Of a stretch of DNA of 12,646 nt, positions 1 to 6,092 are shown piece by piece. The position numbers and the translations under genes are program-made. Source of the DNA: Methanomicrobiales archaeon (GTDB lineage: Archaea > Halobacteriota > Methanomicrobia > Methanomicrobiales > JACTUA01); NCBI GenBank assembly GCA_028678555.1, contig JAJRDF010000015.1:1-12646 (forward strand), given 5' to 3'. Each line of letters begins with the position of its first letter. Positions within the stretch are counted from its first letter, which is position 1. Under the pieces are notes generated by a model. The model was not told where the DNA came from. It did no database searches and was given only the letters and a program-made list of their open reading frames with translations.

Positions 1-537
1 GGTCAGCTCCTTCACGTGGTAAGAGGTCCACCGGGCCACGTGGTTCGCCCCCGCGGCGACCGCCAGCTCCGAGATGTCAAAGACGCCCTCTGCGGAACCA
101 TAGGGTGTGGTGGTGGACTGGGCTCCCACCGGCGTGGTGGGGGACCCCTGGCCGCCGGTCATCCCGTAGATCCAGTTGTTCATGCAGATCACCGTCATAT
201 CCACGTTCCGCCGGCAGGCGTGGATGAAGTGGTTGCCCCCGATGGCGGCCAGGTCCCCGTCACCCGTGAAGACCACCATGTGCAGGTCCGGCCGGGCCAT
301 CTTGACCCCGGTGGCAAATGCGAGCGCCCTCCCGTGGGTCGTGTGGAGGGAATCTGTGGCAATGTAGCCGGGCGCCCGGGACGAGCACCCGATCCCCGAG
401 ACAAAGACCGTCTCCTCCTGTTTCCATCCCATCGCATCCACGGCGTGCAGCGCGCAGTTGATCACGGTGCCGTTGCCGCACCCGGCGCAGTAGATGGTGG
501 GGAGCCTGTCTGCCCGGTACCAGTCCCGGAAGGTCAT
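1..537 (-). CDS. korB: 2-oxoglutarate:ferredoxin oxidoreductase, beta subunit (KorB), 3' end outside the window
   Basis: Beta (TPP-binding) subunit of 2-oxoacid:ferredoxin oxidoreductase, which in methanogens carboxylates succinyl-CoA to 2-oxoglutarate with reduced ferredoxin. The 179 codons present begin MTFRDWYRADRLPTIYCAGC; C17 and C20 form the CxGC pair typical of KorB/PorB-type beta subunits. The thiamine diphosphate motif is clear: GDGD at residues 92-95, then GGNHFIHACRRNVD at about 100-113 and N120-N121. The family is usually about 270-290 residues, so roughly 100 C-terminal residues lie beyond the left edge. The ATG at 537 overlaps the korA stop (ATGA), and a TGGAGG ribosome binding site lies 7 nt upstream. 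Placement after korD and korA supports KOR rather than pyruvate or branched-chain oxidoreductase, but substrate specificity is inferred from context. A korC (gamma) gene is expected just outside the window. Confidence 0.93.
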   Translation of the reverse strand, partial: MTFRDWYRADRLPTIYCAGCGNGTVINCALHAVDAMGWKQEETVFVSGIGCSSRAPGYIATDSLHTTHGRALAFATGVKMARPDLHMVVFTGDGDLAAIGGNHFIHACRRNVDMTVICMNNWIYGMTGGQGSPTTPVGAQSTTTPYGSAEGVFDISELAVAAGANHVARWTSYHVKELT

Positions 538-1634
538 GGGTGCGCCTCCAGGGCTGCCTCCAGCATCGCAGGGGTATGGAGCTCCCCGCCCAGGCGGGGA
601 ATGGGCACCATGGGAACGTCCGTGTGCCGGTCCGCCTCCCGGGCCACCTGTCCCAGGTTCATCTCGGGGAAGAGGAAGACCTTCGCATCCGGGAACTCCT
701 GGAGGGCGAATTCGGGGAAGGGCCAGACCATCCGGAGCTGCAGGTGGCCGATGGCCGGGTCCTTCCGGTCATGGAGCACCTGCTGCACCGTCCGGGCAGG
801 GGCGCCGTAGGAGATGAAGACCCGCTCGGCACCGGGGTTCACCACCTGGTAGTCGGCGATCTCCCGCCGGGCTGACTCCACCTTCCGGACCAGGCGCATG
901 ACGAGTGCTTCGTGGATATCCGGGCTCGTGGCCCGCGGGTAGCCCCGCTCGTCGTGGGTGAGGCCCGTCACGTGGACCCCGTGGCCGGCGCCGAAGGCAG
1001 GGAAGCCGGGCACGCCGTCAGGGCCCGCGGCGAAGGGGAGCGCCCCCTTCTCAAGGGGCCTTCTCGGCACGATCTCCACCTCGTCCGGGATCGTGAACCG
1101 CTCCCGCATGTGGCCGATGATCTCGTCAGCCATGAGGAAGACCGGCACCCGGAACCGGTCCGCCAGGTTGAAGGCGTTGACCGTCAGGGAGAACATCTCC
1201 TGCACCGAGGCGGGGGAGAGGGCGATGACACTGTAGTCGCCATGGGATCCGAACCGGCACTGGAGCATGTCCCCCTGGGCCCCCAGAGTGGGCTGGCCGG
1301 TGCTGGGCCCCCCCCGCTGGATGTTCACGATGACGCAGGGGGTCTCGGTCATGACGGCGTAGCCGACGTGTTCCATCATCAGGGAGAAGCCCGGCCCCGA
1401 GGTGGCCGTCATGGCCCGCGCCCCGGTCCAGGAAGCCCCGAGCACGGCCGCGAGGGACGCGATCTCATCCTCCATCTGGATGAAGACGCCGTTCTTCTTC
1501 GGGAGCCTGGTCGCCATGTGCTCGGCCACTTCAGTGGACGGCGTGATGGGATACCCGCCGAAGAACCTGCAGCCGGCGGCGAGGGCGCCCTCGGCACAGG
1601 CCACGTTCCCCTGCAGGAATTCAGTGCGGGTCAA
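534..1634 (-). CDS. korA: 2-oxoglutarate:ferredoxin oxidoreductase, alpha subunit (KorA)
   Basis: Alpha subunit (366 aa) of KOR, the TPP-pyrimidine-binding half of the cytoplasmic enzyme. Visible motifs: YPITPST at residues 28-34, SGPGFSLM at 79-86, QRGGPSTGQPT at 106-116 and GDMLQCRFGSHGD at 121-133, all characteristic of 2-oxoacid:acceptor oxidoreductase alpha chains. Length fits the KorA family (about 370-380 aa). The start is an unusual TTG at 1634-1632 whose last bases overlap the korD stop (TTGA). It is supported by a GGTGGTGAT ribosome binding site 6 nt upstream, matching the archaeal 16S 3' end, and by the typical family N-terminus (MTRTEFLQGNVACAEGA). The next in-frame ATG would remove the YPITPST motif. 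The TGA stop overlaps the korB ATG. KOR rather than a related VOR/POR is inferred from the neighbouring korD, korB and fumarase genes. Confidence 0.93.
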   Translation of the reverse strand: MTRTEFLQGNVACAEGALAAGCRFFGGYPITPSTEVAEHMATRLPKKNGVFIQMEDEIASLAAVLGASWTGARAMTATSGPGFSLMMEHVGYAVMTETPCVIVNIQRGGPSTGQPTLGAQGDMLQCRFGSHGDYSVIALSPASVQEMFSLTVNAFNLADRFRVPVFLMADEIIGHMRERFTIPDEVEIVPRRPLEKGALPFAAGPDGVPGFPAFGAGHGVHVTGLTHDERGYPRATSPDIHEALVMRLVRKVESARREIADYQVVNPGAERVFISYGAPARTVQQVLHDRKDPAIGHLQLRMVWPFPEFALQEFPDAKVFLFPEMNLGQVAREADRHTDVPMVPIPRLGGELHTPAMLEAALEAHP

Positions 1635-1903
1635 TACTCGATCACCACCTTCTGCCGCTCACGGGGGGCCTCGTCGTCCCACCGGATCGCCTGGTCCGGG
1701 CAGATCATCTGGCAGACCCCGCAGAGGGTCCTCCCGTAGAGCTTCTGCAGCCGGCAGTTGGGGCAGCGCTCCGGCCGGTCCAGCGAGGGGACCACGATCC
1801 CCCGCTCGTTGGATTTCGTCCCCTCCTGGAAGATCCGGTACGGGCAGACCATCTTGCAGAGGTTGCAGCCCTTGCACCGCTCCTCGTCGATGACCAGTTT
1901 CAT
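1631..1903 (-). CDS. korD: 2-oxoglutarate:ferredoxin oxidoreductase, ferredoxin-like subunit (KorD)
   Basis: Small (90 aa) electron-transfer subunit of KOR that passes electrons between the TPP site and ferredoxin. The first 4Fe-4S motif is standard: C10-x2-C13-x2-C16-x3-C20-P. The second is not: C47-x2-C50, a ten-residue insert, then C61-x2-C64-x3-C68-P, giving five cysteines where four are needed. A second cluster is still likely, either with a long loop between ligands two and three or with one CPNC cysteine as first ligand. The ATG at 1903 overlaps the fumB stop (ATGA) and follows an AAGGAG site about 5 nt away. The stop overlaps the korA TTG. Operon position directly before korA and korB fixes the assignment better than sequence alone. 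Confidence 0.9.
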   Translation of the reverse strand: MKLVIDEERCKGCNLCKMVCPYRIFQEGTKSNERGIVVPSLDRPERCPNCRLQKLYGRTLCGVCQMICPDQAIRWDDEAPRERQKVVIEY

Positions 1904-2457
1904 GCCGGCTCCTTCTCAGTACTCTTGGACAACCTCCGAAATTGTAGTTTCGCTTTCTCCCCCACCTCTGCGAAGAGATCGGCCCCATGGGCATCCATCC
2001 CCACCACAAGGGGGAGGTGATCCAGCTCGATGGCCCAGACCGCTTCCGCCATCCCCAGGTCCGGGTAGTACACACCCGAGAGGCGCATCCGGGATGCGGC
2101 GAGAACAGCGCACCCGCCGGTGAAGGCCAGGTACACGGCCCTCCCCCGCAGGAGCTCCCTCACCGCAGGGGACATGCCCCCCTTGCCAATGATCGCCCGG
2201 ACGCCGGCTTCCAGTAAAAATCCCGTGAATGCATTCATCCGGGCCGAGGTGGTGGGACCAGCCGCCAGGATCCGTTCCCCCGCCACCACGGGTCCGCAGT
2301 GGTACACGGCAGCTCCCCGGGGATCGAAGGGGATCCCTTCCCGCCGCATCCGCTCGTGGGCCTCGTCCCGGGCGGTGTAGACCTTGCCAGAAAGGGTGAC
2401 CCGGTCGCCGGCACGGAGGTCCAGCACCTCGTCCCCGAGGGGTGTCCGGAGGTTCAC
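1900..2457 (-). CDS. fumB: Class I fumarate hydratase, beta subunit (C-terminal domain protein)
   Basis: Beta subunit (185 aa) of the two-subunit, oxygen-sensitive iron-sulfur fumarase that interconverts malate and fumarate in the reductive TCA branch. Family hallmarks are TARDEAH at residues 28-34, GPTTSARM at 67-74, GKGGM at 91-95 and FTGGCA at 112-117. The open frame extends upstream to 2541 inside fumA, but I place the start at GTG 2457. It overlaps the fumA stop (GTGA), has a GGAGGTG ribosome binding site 5 nt upstream, and yields the expected N-terminus VNLRTPLGDEVLDLRAGD. The TGA stop overlaps the korD ATG. In some methanogen annotations this subunit carries other gene names (fumA-2, fumB); the function is clear, the symbol is conventional. 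Confidence 0.92.
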   Translation of the reverse strand: MNLRTPLGDEVLDLRAGDRVTLSGKVYTARDEAHERMRREGIPFDPRGAAVYHCGPVVAGERILAAGPTTSARMNAFTGFLLEAGVRAIIGKGGMSPAVRELLRGRAVYLAFTGGCAVLAASRMRLSGVYYPDLGMAEAVWAIELDHLPLVVGMDAHGADLFAEVGEKAKLQFRRLSKSTEKEPA

Positions 2458-3299
2458 GGCGGCACCTCCACCACCCGGCTCGCCCGCCTGGCCGCCCAGC
2501 ACTGGACATTCACCGCAACGGGGAGCGAGGCCGTGTGGCACGCTGACCGCCGCACCTTCACAGCCAGGGCCGTCGTATCGCCGCCCAGGCCCATGGGCCC
2601 GATCCCCAGGGTGTTCACCGCGTCACAGATCGCCTGCTCGTACTGGTCCATCGAGTCGATGGGCAGGAGGAGGGCTTCCTTGGCGAGCGCTGCTGCCCCG
2701 TCAAAGGTACCGCCGATCCCGACCCCCAGGATCACCGGCGGGCAGGGTCTCCCGCCGGCGAGGAGCACGGTCTCGGTCACGAACCGGGGGATGGTACCCG
2801 CTTCCGTGGGGAGGAGCATCCCGAGCCGGGAGACATTCTCGGCCCCGGCCCCCTTGGGGAGCACCGTGATCCGGAACTCGTTCCCCGGCCGGACATGGAC
2901 CGCCGGGATGCCCGGCCCCGTGTTGTCCCCGGTGTTCTTCCGGGTCAGGGGATCCACCACGTTGGGCCGCAGCGGCACCTCCCGCGTGGCCCGGCGGACC
3001 CCTTCCTCGACAGCCCGGTACAGGGAGAACGTACAGGCGATTTCCGGGGGGAGGGTCACGTACACGACGGGGACCCCGGTATCCTGGCAGAGCGGTGCAT
3101 TCCTTTCTGCCGCCAGCGCCACGTTCGCGAGAATCTGGTCCAGTTCCCCCCGGGCCACCGGGTTCCGCTCCCGGGAACGGGCCTGCTCCAGCGCAGCGAT
3201 CACGTCCCGGGGGAGGTTCACCTCCGCCTCTGCGAGGGCATCCCGGGTGGCGCGGGCAATGGCGGCGAAAAGGGCGGGATCGCCGGGGTCACGCATCAT
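2454..3299 (-). CDS. fumA: Class I fumarate hydratase, alpha subunit (iron-sulfur N-terminal domain protein)
   Basis: Alpha subunit (281 aa), carrying the catalytic 4Fe-4S cluster of class I fumarase. C71 (PLCQDTGVP), C186 (GGRPCPP) and C254 (SACHTASLPVA) lie in the three conserved cysteine contexts expected to bind the cluster. The stretch RKNTGDNTGPGIP at 120-132 and GVGIGGTFD at 192-200 are also characteristic. Length matches stand-alone archaeal alpha subunits. Two ATGs stand back to back at 3299 and 3296. The TATA box at 3320-3326 is about 24 bp from the first, so the transcript probably starts at or next to the ATG (leaderless), and no ribosome binding site is visible. First gene of the fum-kor operon; its stop overlaps the fumB GTG. 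Confidence 0.93.
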   Translation of the reverse strand: MMRDPGDPALFAAIARATRDALAEAEVNLPRDVIAALEQARSRERNPVARGELDQILANVALAAERNAPLCQDTGVPVVYVTLPPEIACTFSLYRAVEEGVRRATREVPLRPNVVDPLTRKNTGDNTGPGIPAVHVRPGNEFRITVLPKGAGAENVSRLGMLLPTEAGTIPRFVTETVLLAGGRPCPPVILGVGIGGTFDGAAALAKEALLLPIDSMDQYEQAICDAVNTLGIGPMGLGGDTTALAVKVRRSACHTASLPVAVNVQCWAARRASRVVEVPP

Positions 3300-3319
3300 A
3301 TGGTGATGGGGGAGAACAG

Positions 3320-3326
3320 TATATAA
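3320..3326 (-). promoter_or_regulatory. TATA box of the fum-kor operon
   Basis: Minus-strand TTATATA, centred about 24 bp upstream of the fumA ATG at 3299. Archaeal TATA boxes sit 25-27 bp before the transcription start, so transcription is predicted to begin at about the start codon. No other promoter-like sequence was seen inside the operon, whose genes overlap. Confidence 0.7.
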
Positions 3327-3348
3327 CCTTGGTGCGGGAAAGGCCTGT

Positions 3349-3354
3349 AAAAAA
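3349..3354 (-). terminator. Poly-T terminator candidate after rpl10e
   Basis: Six consecutive T on the minus strand (CCTTTTTTAC), about 50 bp beyond the rpl10e stop and about 23 bp upstream of the fumA TATA box. Archaeal RNA polymerase commonly terminates at T-runs without a hairpin. It would separate the rpl10e and fum-kor transcripts. This is the only T-run of this length in the gap. Confidence 0.5.
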
Positions 3355-3402
3355 GGTCTGGAATGGGGTGAGACTGCAGGAAATCTGGGGAAAACCGGGA
3401 TT

Positions 3403-4140
3403 TCAGTCCTTCCGGTGCTCCTTCCGGTGCTCCCGTCCCTTCCGGTCTTCCTTCTTCTCCTCCCCCTTCTTCTCTTCCGCCTTCTCCTCTCCCTTCTTCT
3501 CGGCTCCCTTCTTCTCGGCTCCCTTCTCCTCTCCCTCGGCCCCCTCGGCGGCTCCCTCGGCGGCCTTCTCCTCCTTCTCCGGCTCCGGTTCCTCCTCCCT
3601 CACGAAGGCGACCGGCCCGGTGATGGGGCCGTGGACCTCATGCTCCTCGAAGACCAGCCGGGAGGGGGTGGGAAGCTTGTGGGCCCCGTGGCGGAGAGCG
3701 TCCTTGGCCTTCTCCTCCAGCTCGTGGAAGGTGAAGAGGGAGATGACCTTCTGGCCGGGTTTCACCCGGGCGGCGGTGCCGACGGCCTTCCCGAAGGCAA
3801 GGCGCATCCCTTCGGAGACCCGGTCTGCCCCGGCCCCCGTCGCCTGCTTGTTCTCCCGGAGCACGTGGTGGGGGTAGACCCGGAACTTCAGGTAGAAGTT
3901 CATCCGGCCCAGGCTCCCCATCAGCCGGCGGTTGATGGAGATGCGGGCGGCTTCCAGCGCCGTGTGCCGGATCTGGCAGCCCTCTTCGGCAACAAGGGAA
4001 ATTTCCAGCGGGAACTCCTGGTTCAGGTTTCCCATATCGAACGTGACAATCTTGGAACCGGGGACCCCACCCATGTATTCGCGCCTGGTATAGGCCTTCT
4101 TGGCAAGGTTCCGGTACATTCTGGCGGGTTTTCGCACCAT
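3403..4140 (-). CDS. rpl10e: Large-subunit ribosomal protein uL16 (archaeal L10e) with a Lys/Glu-rich C-terminal extension
   Basis: Residues 1 to about 165 are a canonical archaeal uL16/L10e: the N-terminus MVRKPARMYRNLAKKAYTRR, then ISLVAEEGCQIRHTALEAAR, RVYPHHVLRENKQATGAGAD and SEGMRLAFGKAVGTAARV are strongly conserved family segments. uL16 binds 23S rRNA near the tRNA elbow and the GTPase-associated centre. Archaeal homologues are usually about 165-175 aa; this one is 245. The extra stretch starts with an HEVHGPITGPVAFV linker (168-180). It continues as a low-complexity, highly charged tail of repeated EGAAEGAE, GAEKKGAEKKGEEK and EHRKEHRKD-like units (181-245), probably disordered. The frame stays open, codon use is normal and the stop is followed by a T-run, so the tail looks genuine. 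Promoter at 4171-4179. Confidence 0.93.
   Translation of the reverse strand: MVRKPARMYRNLAKKAYTRREYMGGVPGSKIVTFDMGNLNQEFPLEISLVAEEGCQIRHTALEAARISINRRLMGSLGRMNFYLKFRVYPHHVLRENKQATGAGADRVSEGMRLAFGKAVGTAARVKPGQKVISLFTFHELEEKAKDALRHGAHKLPTPSRLVFEEHEVHGPITGPVAFVREEEPEPEKEEKAAEGAAEGAEGEEKGAEKKGAEKKGEEKAEEKKGEEKKEDRKGREHRKEHRKD
3408..3560. repeat. Short tandem repeats and purine/pyrimidine-skewed tract encoding the uL16 tail
   Basis: The DNA under the charged tail is almost pure pyrimidine on the plus strand and contains several short tandem units. CCCTTCTTCTCGGCT occurs twice perfectly (3491-3505 and 3506-3520). A CTCGGCGGCTCC-like 12-mer recurs near 3535-3560. CTTCCGGTGCTC occurs twice at 3408-3431 and encodes the doubled HRKE/HRKD end. 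All units are multiples of three, so copy-number change keeps the reading frame. Replication slippage is the likely origin of the tail. Confidence 0.75.
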
Positions 4141-4463
4141 GGCTCCCTTCTCCTGATCAGACTCGCGTGCTTTATAAAATGGCGAGAAGGTTTAATAAAA
4201 CTTCGGCTTCTCTACCCCGGCAAGACAGGAACCGTTTGGATGCTCAGGTGGTTTACCCTGCTCAGCGGGAGAGGGCCAGCCCCCTCCCGGTCCCTCCCCC
4301 GATGAGGATGTCACTCCAAGTCGGTCGTCGAAACGGGACGGATCACCGGTCCCGATCAACCGGTGGGGGGTGCCCACGCGGCGGGGGCGGAGCGGAAGCG
4401 GAGCCCCCGAGAGCGTCTCACCAGTAGTTCAAATGTTCCCTCGAACCGAATTTTCTCACTGTA
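4141..4463. other. Intergenic region with rpl10e promoter and several GC-rich hairpins; possible plus-strand RNA gene
   Basis: This 323-bp gap has no convincing protein gene. Besides the rpl10e promoter it contains a plus-strand TTTAATAAA (4191-4199) preceded by purines (GAGAAGG), like a BRE/TATA pair. Potential stems are 4266-4271 with 4284-4289 (inner GGG/CCC), 4344-4350 with 4359-4365 (7 bp, 8-nt loop), an alternative 4334-4339 with 4349-4354, and 4382-4388 with 4403-4409 (CGGGGGC/GCCCCCG, 14-nt loop). A final hairpin, 4435-4438 with 4443-4446, is followed by TTTT at 4451-4454. I see no tRNA, SRP RNA, RNase P RNA or C/D-box signature. In GC-rich DNA such stems arise by chance, so the RNA-gene reading is only a hypothesis. 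No T-run terminator for the ABC operon (minus strand) was found here. Confidence 0.4.
4171..4179 (-). promoter_or_regulatory. TATA box of rpl10e
   Basis: Minus-strand TTTTATAAA, centred about 35 bp upstream of the rpl10e ATG at 4140, predicting a short leader of roughly 10 nt. Purine-rich AGGAG and GGGAG sequences lie just before the ATG, but much of this would fall at or upstream of the predicted start of transcription. Confidence 0.65.
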
Positions 4464-5243
4464 TTATCCGTCCGGACCGGCGGCGGCGTCGCCGCGCCCT
4501 TCGGAGATGAGGTCCAGGACGTGCCGCCGGATCTCCACGAACTCCCGGCAGGTCCTGTCCCGGGGGTGGGCGCAGTGGGTCACCGGGACAATCTCGCGGA
4601 TCTTCCCCGGCCGCCGGGTGAGGACCACGATCCGGTCGGCCAGAAAGACCGCCTCGTCCACGCTGTGGGTGACAAAGAGGATCGTCTTCTGGGTCTTCTC
4701 CCGGAGCCGGAGGAGCTCCCGCTGCATCACGTTCCGGGTCTGGGCATCCAGCGCACCGAATGGCTCGTCCATCAGGAGTACCTCGGGCTCGATGGCCAGC
4801 GCCCGGGCCACGGCCACCCGCTGCCGCATGCCGCCGGAGAGCTCGTAGGGGTAATGGCCTCCGAAGTCCGCGAGGCCCACAAGCCCCAGGTACCGTTCCA
4901 CCGGCCCGGCCACCTGCTCCTTCGGCACCCCCTGGATCTCGAGGCCGAACGCGATGTTCTCCCGGACGGTGCGCCAGGGGAAGAGGGAGTACTCCTGGAA
5001 GATCATGACGAGCTTGGGGCATGGCTTGTCGATGCGGTGCGCATCGATGAAGACACTCCCCGATGTGGGCTGGTCCAGGCCGGCCACGATCCGGAGGAGC
5101 GTGGTCTTGCCGCATCCCGAGGGGCCCAGGATGCAGACGCACTCCCGCTCCCCCACCTCCAGGCTGACCCCCTCCAGGGCATGGACAACTTCGCCCTCCC
5201 CGGTGACGAAATCCCGGCTGACATCCCTGATCTGCAGCTTCAT
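4464..5243 (-). CDS. ABC transporter ATPase, nitrate/sulfonate/taurine (SsuB/TauB) class
   Basis: Cytoplasmic ATPase (259 aa) driving the importer encoded by the two genes upstream. All nucleotide-binding motifs are intact: Walker A GPSGCGKT at residues 40-47, Q-loop Q83 (IFQEYSLFPW), signature LSGGMRQR at 135-142, Walker B VLLMDE at 155-160, D-loop ALDAQTR and switch H193. The sequence FQEYSLFPWRTVRENI and length are typical of the SsuB/TauB/NrtD group. The ATG at 5243 is preceded by GGGGAG at 6 nt, 31 bp after the permease stop. Last gene of the operon. Substrate cannot be read from the ATPase; nitrate, sulfonates, taurine, bicarbonate and pyrimidine precursors are all used within this class. 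Confidence 0.93.
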   Translation of the reverse strand: MKLQIRDVSRDFVTGEGEVVHALEGVSLEVGERECVCILGPSGCGKTTLLRIVAGLDQPTSGSVFIDAHRIDKPCPKLVMIFQEYSLFPWRTVRENIAFGLEIQGVPKEQVAGPVERYLGLVGLADFGGHYPYELSGGMRQRVAVARALAIEPEVLLMDEPFGALDAQTRNVMQRELLRLREKTQKTILFVTHSVDEAVFLADRIVVLTRRPGKIREIVPVTHCAHPRDRTCREFVEIRRHVLDLISEGRGDAAAGPDG

Positions 5244-5274
5244 GGGATGCTCCCCCGCGGTCTCCGTTTCCCGG

Positions 5275-6045
5275 TCATCGCTCCAGCTCCCTCCAGCCGA
5301 ATTTCCGTCCCTCCACCTCTTTGAAGAGGTAATCGATGGAGAGGCCGATGAGGCCGATCACCACCATGCCGGCCAGGATCACCTGCATCTGGCCGAAGTT
5401 GTATGCGTACAGGATCAGGTACCCGAGGCCCGACGTGGTGCCCGGGAGCATCTCGGCAGCCACGACACACATCCAGGCGATGCCGAATCCCACCCGGAGG
5501 CCGGTCCAGATCGTGGGCAGGGCGCCGGGCAGGATCACCCGGACCAGGATCTGCCGTTCCTGTGCCCCCAGGGTGGCCGCCGCCTCCACCCAGGTCCGCT
5601 TGACCCCCCGGACACCATCGATGGTGTTCAGCAGGATGGGGAAGAAGGCCCCGATGAAGATGATGAAGACGATGGAGGAGAGACCGATCCCGAACCAGGC
5701 CAGGGCCAGGGGTACCCAGGCGAGGGGCGGGACAGGGCGCAGGAGCTCGATGGTGGAGTCACAGAAGGTCTTTGTATCCTCGGAACGGCCCATGAGGATC
5801 CCGAGGGGCACGGCGACGAGCGCGCCAAGGAGAAATCCCAGTGCAACGCGTCCGATGGAGATCAGTGCATTCTCGACAAGAGACCCGCTCCCCAGGATGT
5901 CCTGGAAGGGGTGGAGGAGCACCTCCAGCACCGATGCGATGGTGGGCAGGATGTAAGGGTTCGCGATGAGGTGGCTTGCCACTGCCCAGGCAACGAGGAT
6001 CAGGAGAGGCAGCAGGAACCGCAGGAGGGGGCGGGGGAGCCGCAT
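5275..6045 (-). CDS. ABC transporter permease, SsuC/TauC class
   Basis: Membrane subunit (256 aa) of the importer. It has about six hydrophobic segments, the first at residues 7-27 and further ones near 65-85, 108-125, 125-145, 185-205 and 225-245. The cytoplasmic EAA loop that contacts the ATPase is present as EAAATLGAQERQILVRVILP followed by GALPTIWTGLRVG. GRVALGFLLGALVAVPLGILMGRS and RPVPPLAWVPLALAWFGIG are typical of BPD_transp_1 permeases of the nitrate/sulfonate/taurine group. The ATG at 6045 follows a GGGAGGGGAG ribosome binding region, 47 bp after the binding-protein stop. A single permease gene implies a homodimer. Confidence 0.92.
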   Translation of the reverse strand: MRLPRPLLRFLLPLLILVAWAVASHLIANPYILPTIASVLEVLLHPFQDILGSGSLVENALISIGRVALGFLLGALVAVPLGILMGRSEDTKTFCDSTIELLRPVPPLAWVPLALAWFGIGLSSIVFIIFIGAFFPILLNTIDGVRGVKRTWVEAAATLGAQERQILVRVILPGALPTIWTGLRVGFGIAWMCVVAAEMLPGTTSGLGYLILYAYNFGQMQVILAGMVVIGLIGLSIDYLFKEVEGRKFGWRELER

Positions 6046-6092
6046 TCAGGCTCCCCTCCCTGTAGTGGGGATCCGGGTCATCTTCCCGGGAT

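Noticed and set aside
912..1739. 275-codon plus-strand frame opposite korA
   Set aside because: Shadow of korA and korD; rich in G, R, H and P with no motif, and korA on the other strand is certain.
2458..2541. Upstream extension of fumB to ATG 2541
   Set aside because: It would overlap fumA by 88 bp and add residues not seen in beta subunits; GTG 2457 has a well-placed ribosome binding site and the correct N-terminus.
3415..4305. 296-codon plus-strand frame opposite rpl10e, starting with a Leu/Ser/Pro-rich stretch
   Set aside because: The leucine-rich start is the antisense of the Lys/Glu repeat tail of uL16, not a signal or membrane segment of a real gene.
4300..4350. GATGAGGATGTC sequence considered as a C/D-box guide RNA
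   Set aside because: It does not match the RUGAUGA C box and there is no paired CUGA D box at the proper distance.
4167..4427. 86-codon plus-strand frame in the gap between rpl10e and the ABC ATPase gene
   Set aside because: No family resemblance, the ATG sits upstream of the only promoter-like signal on that strand, and the composition is that of translated GC-rich non-coding DNA.
4425..4455. GGTTCGAG on the minus strand, resembling a tRNA T-loop
   Set aside because: No acceptor, D or anticodon arms can be drawn around it; it is better explained as a small hairpin near the end of the gap.
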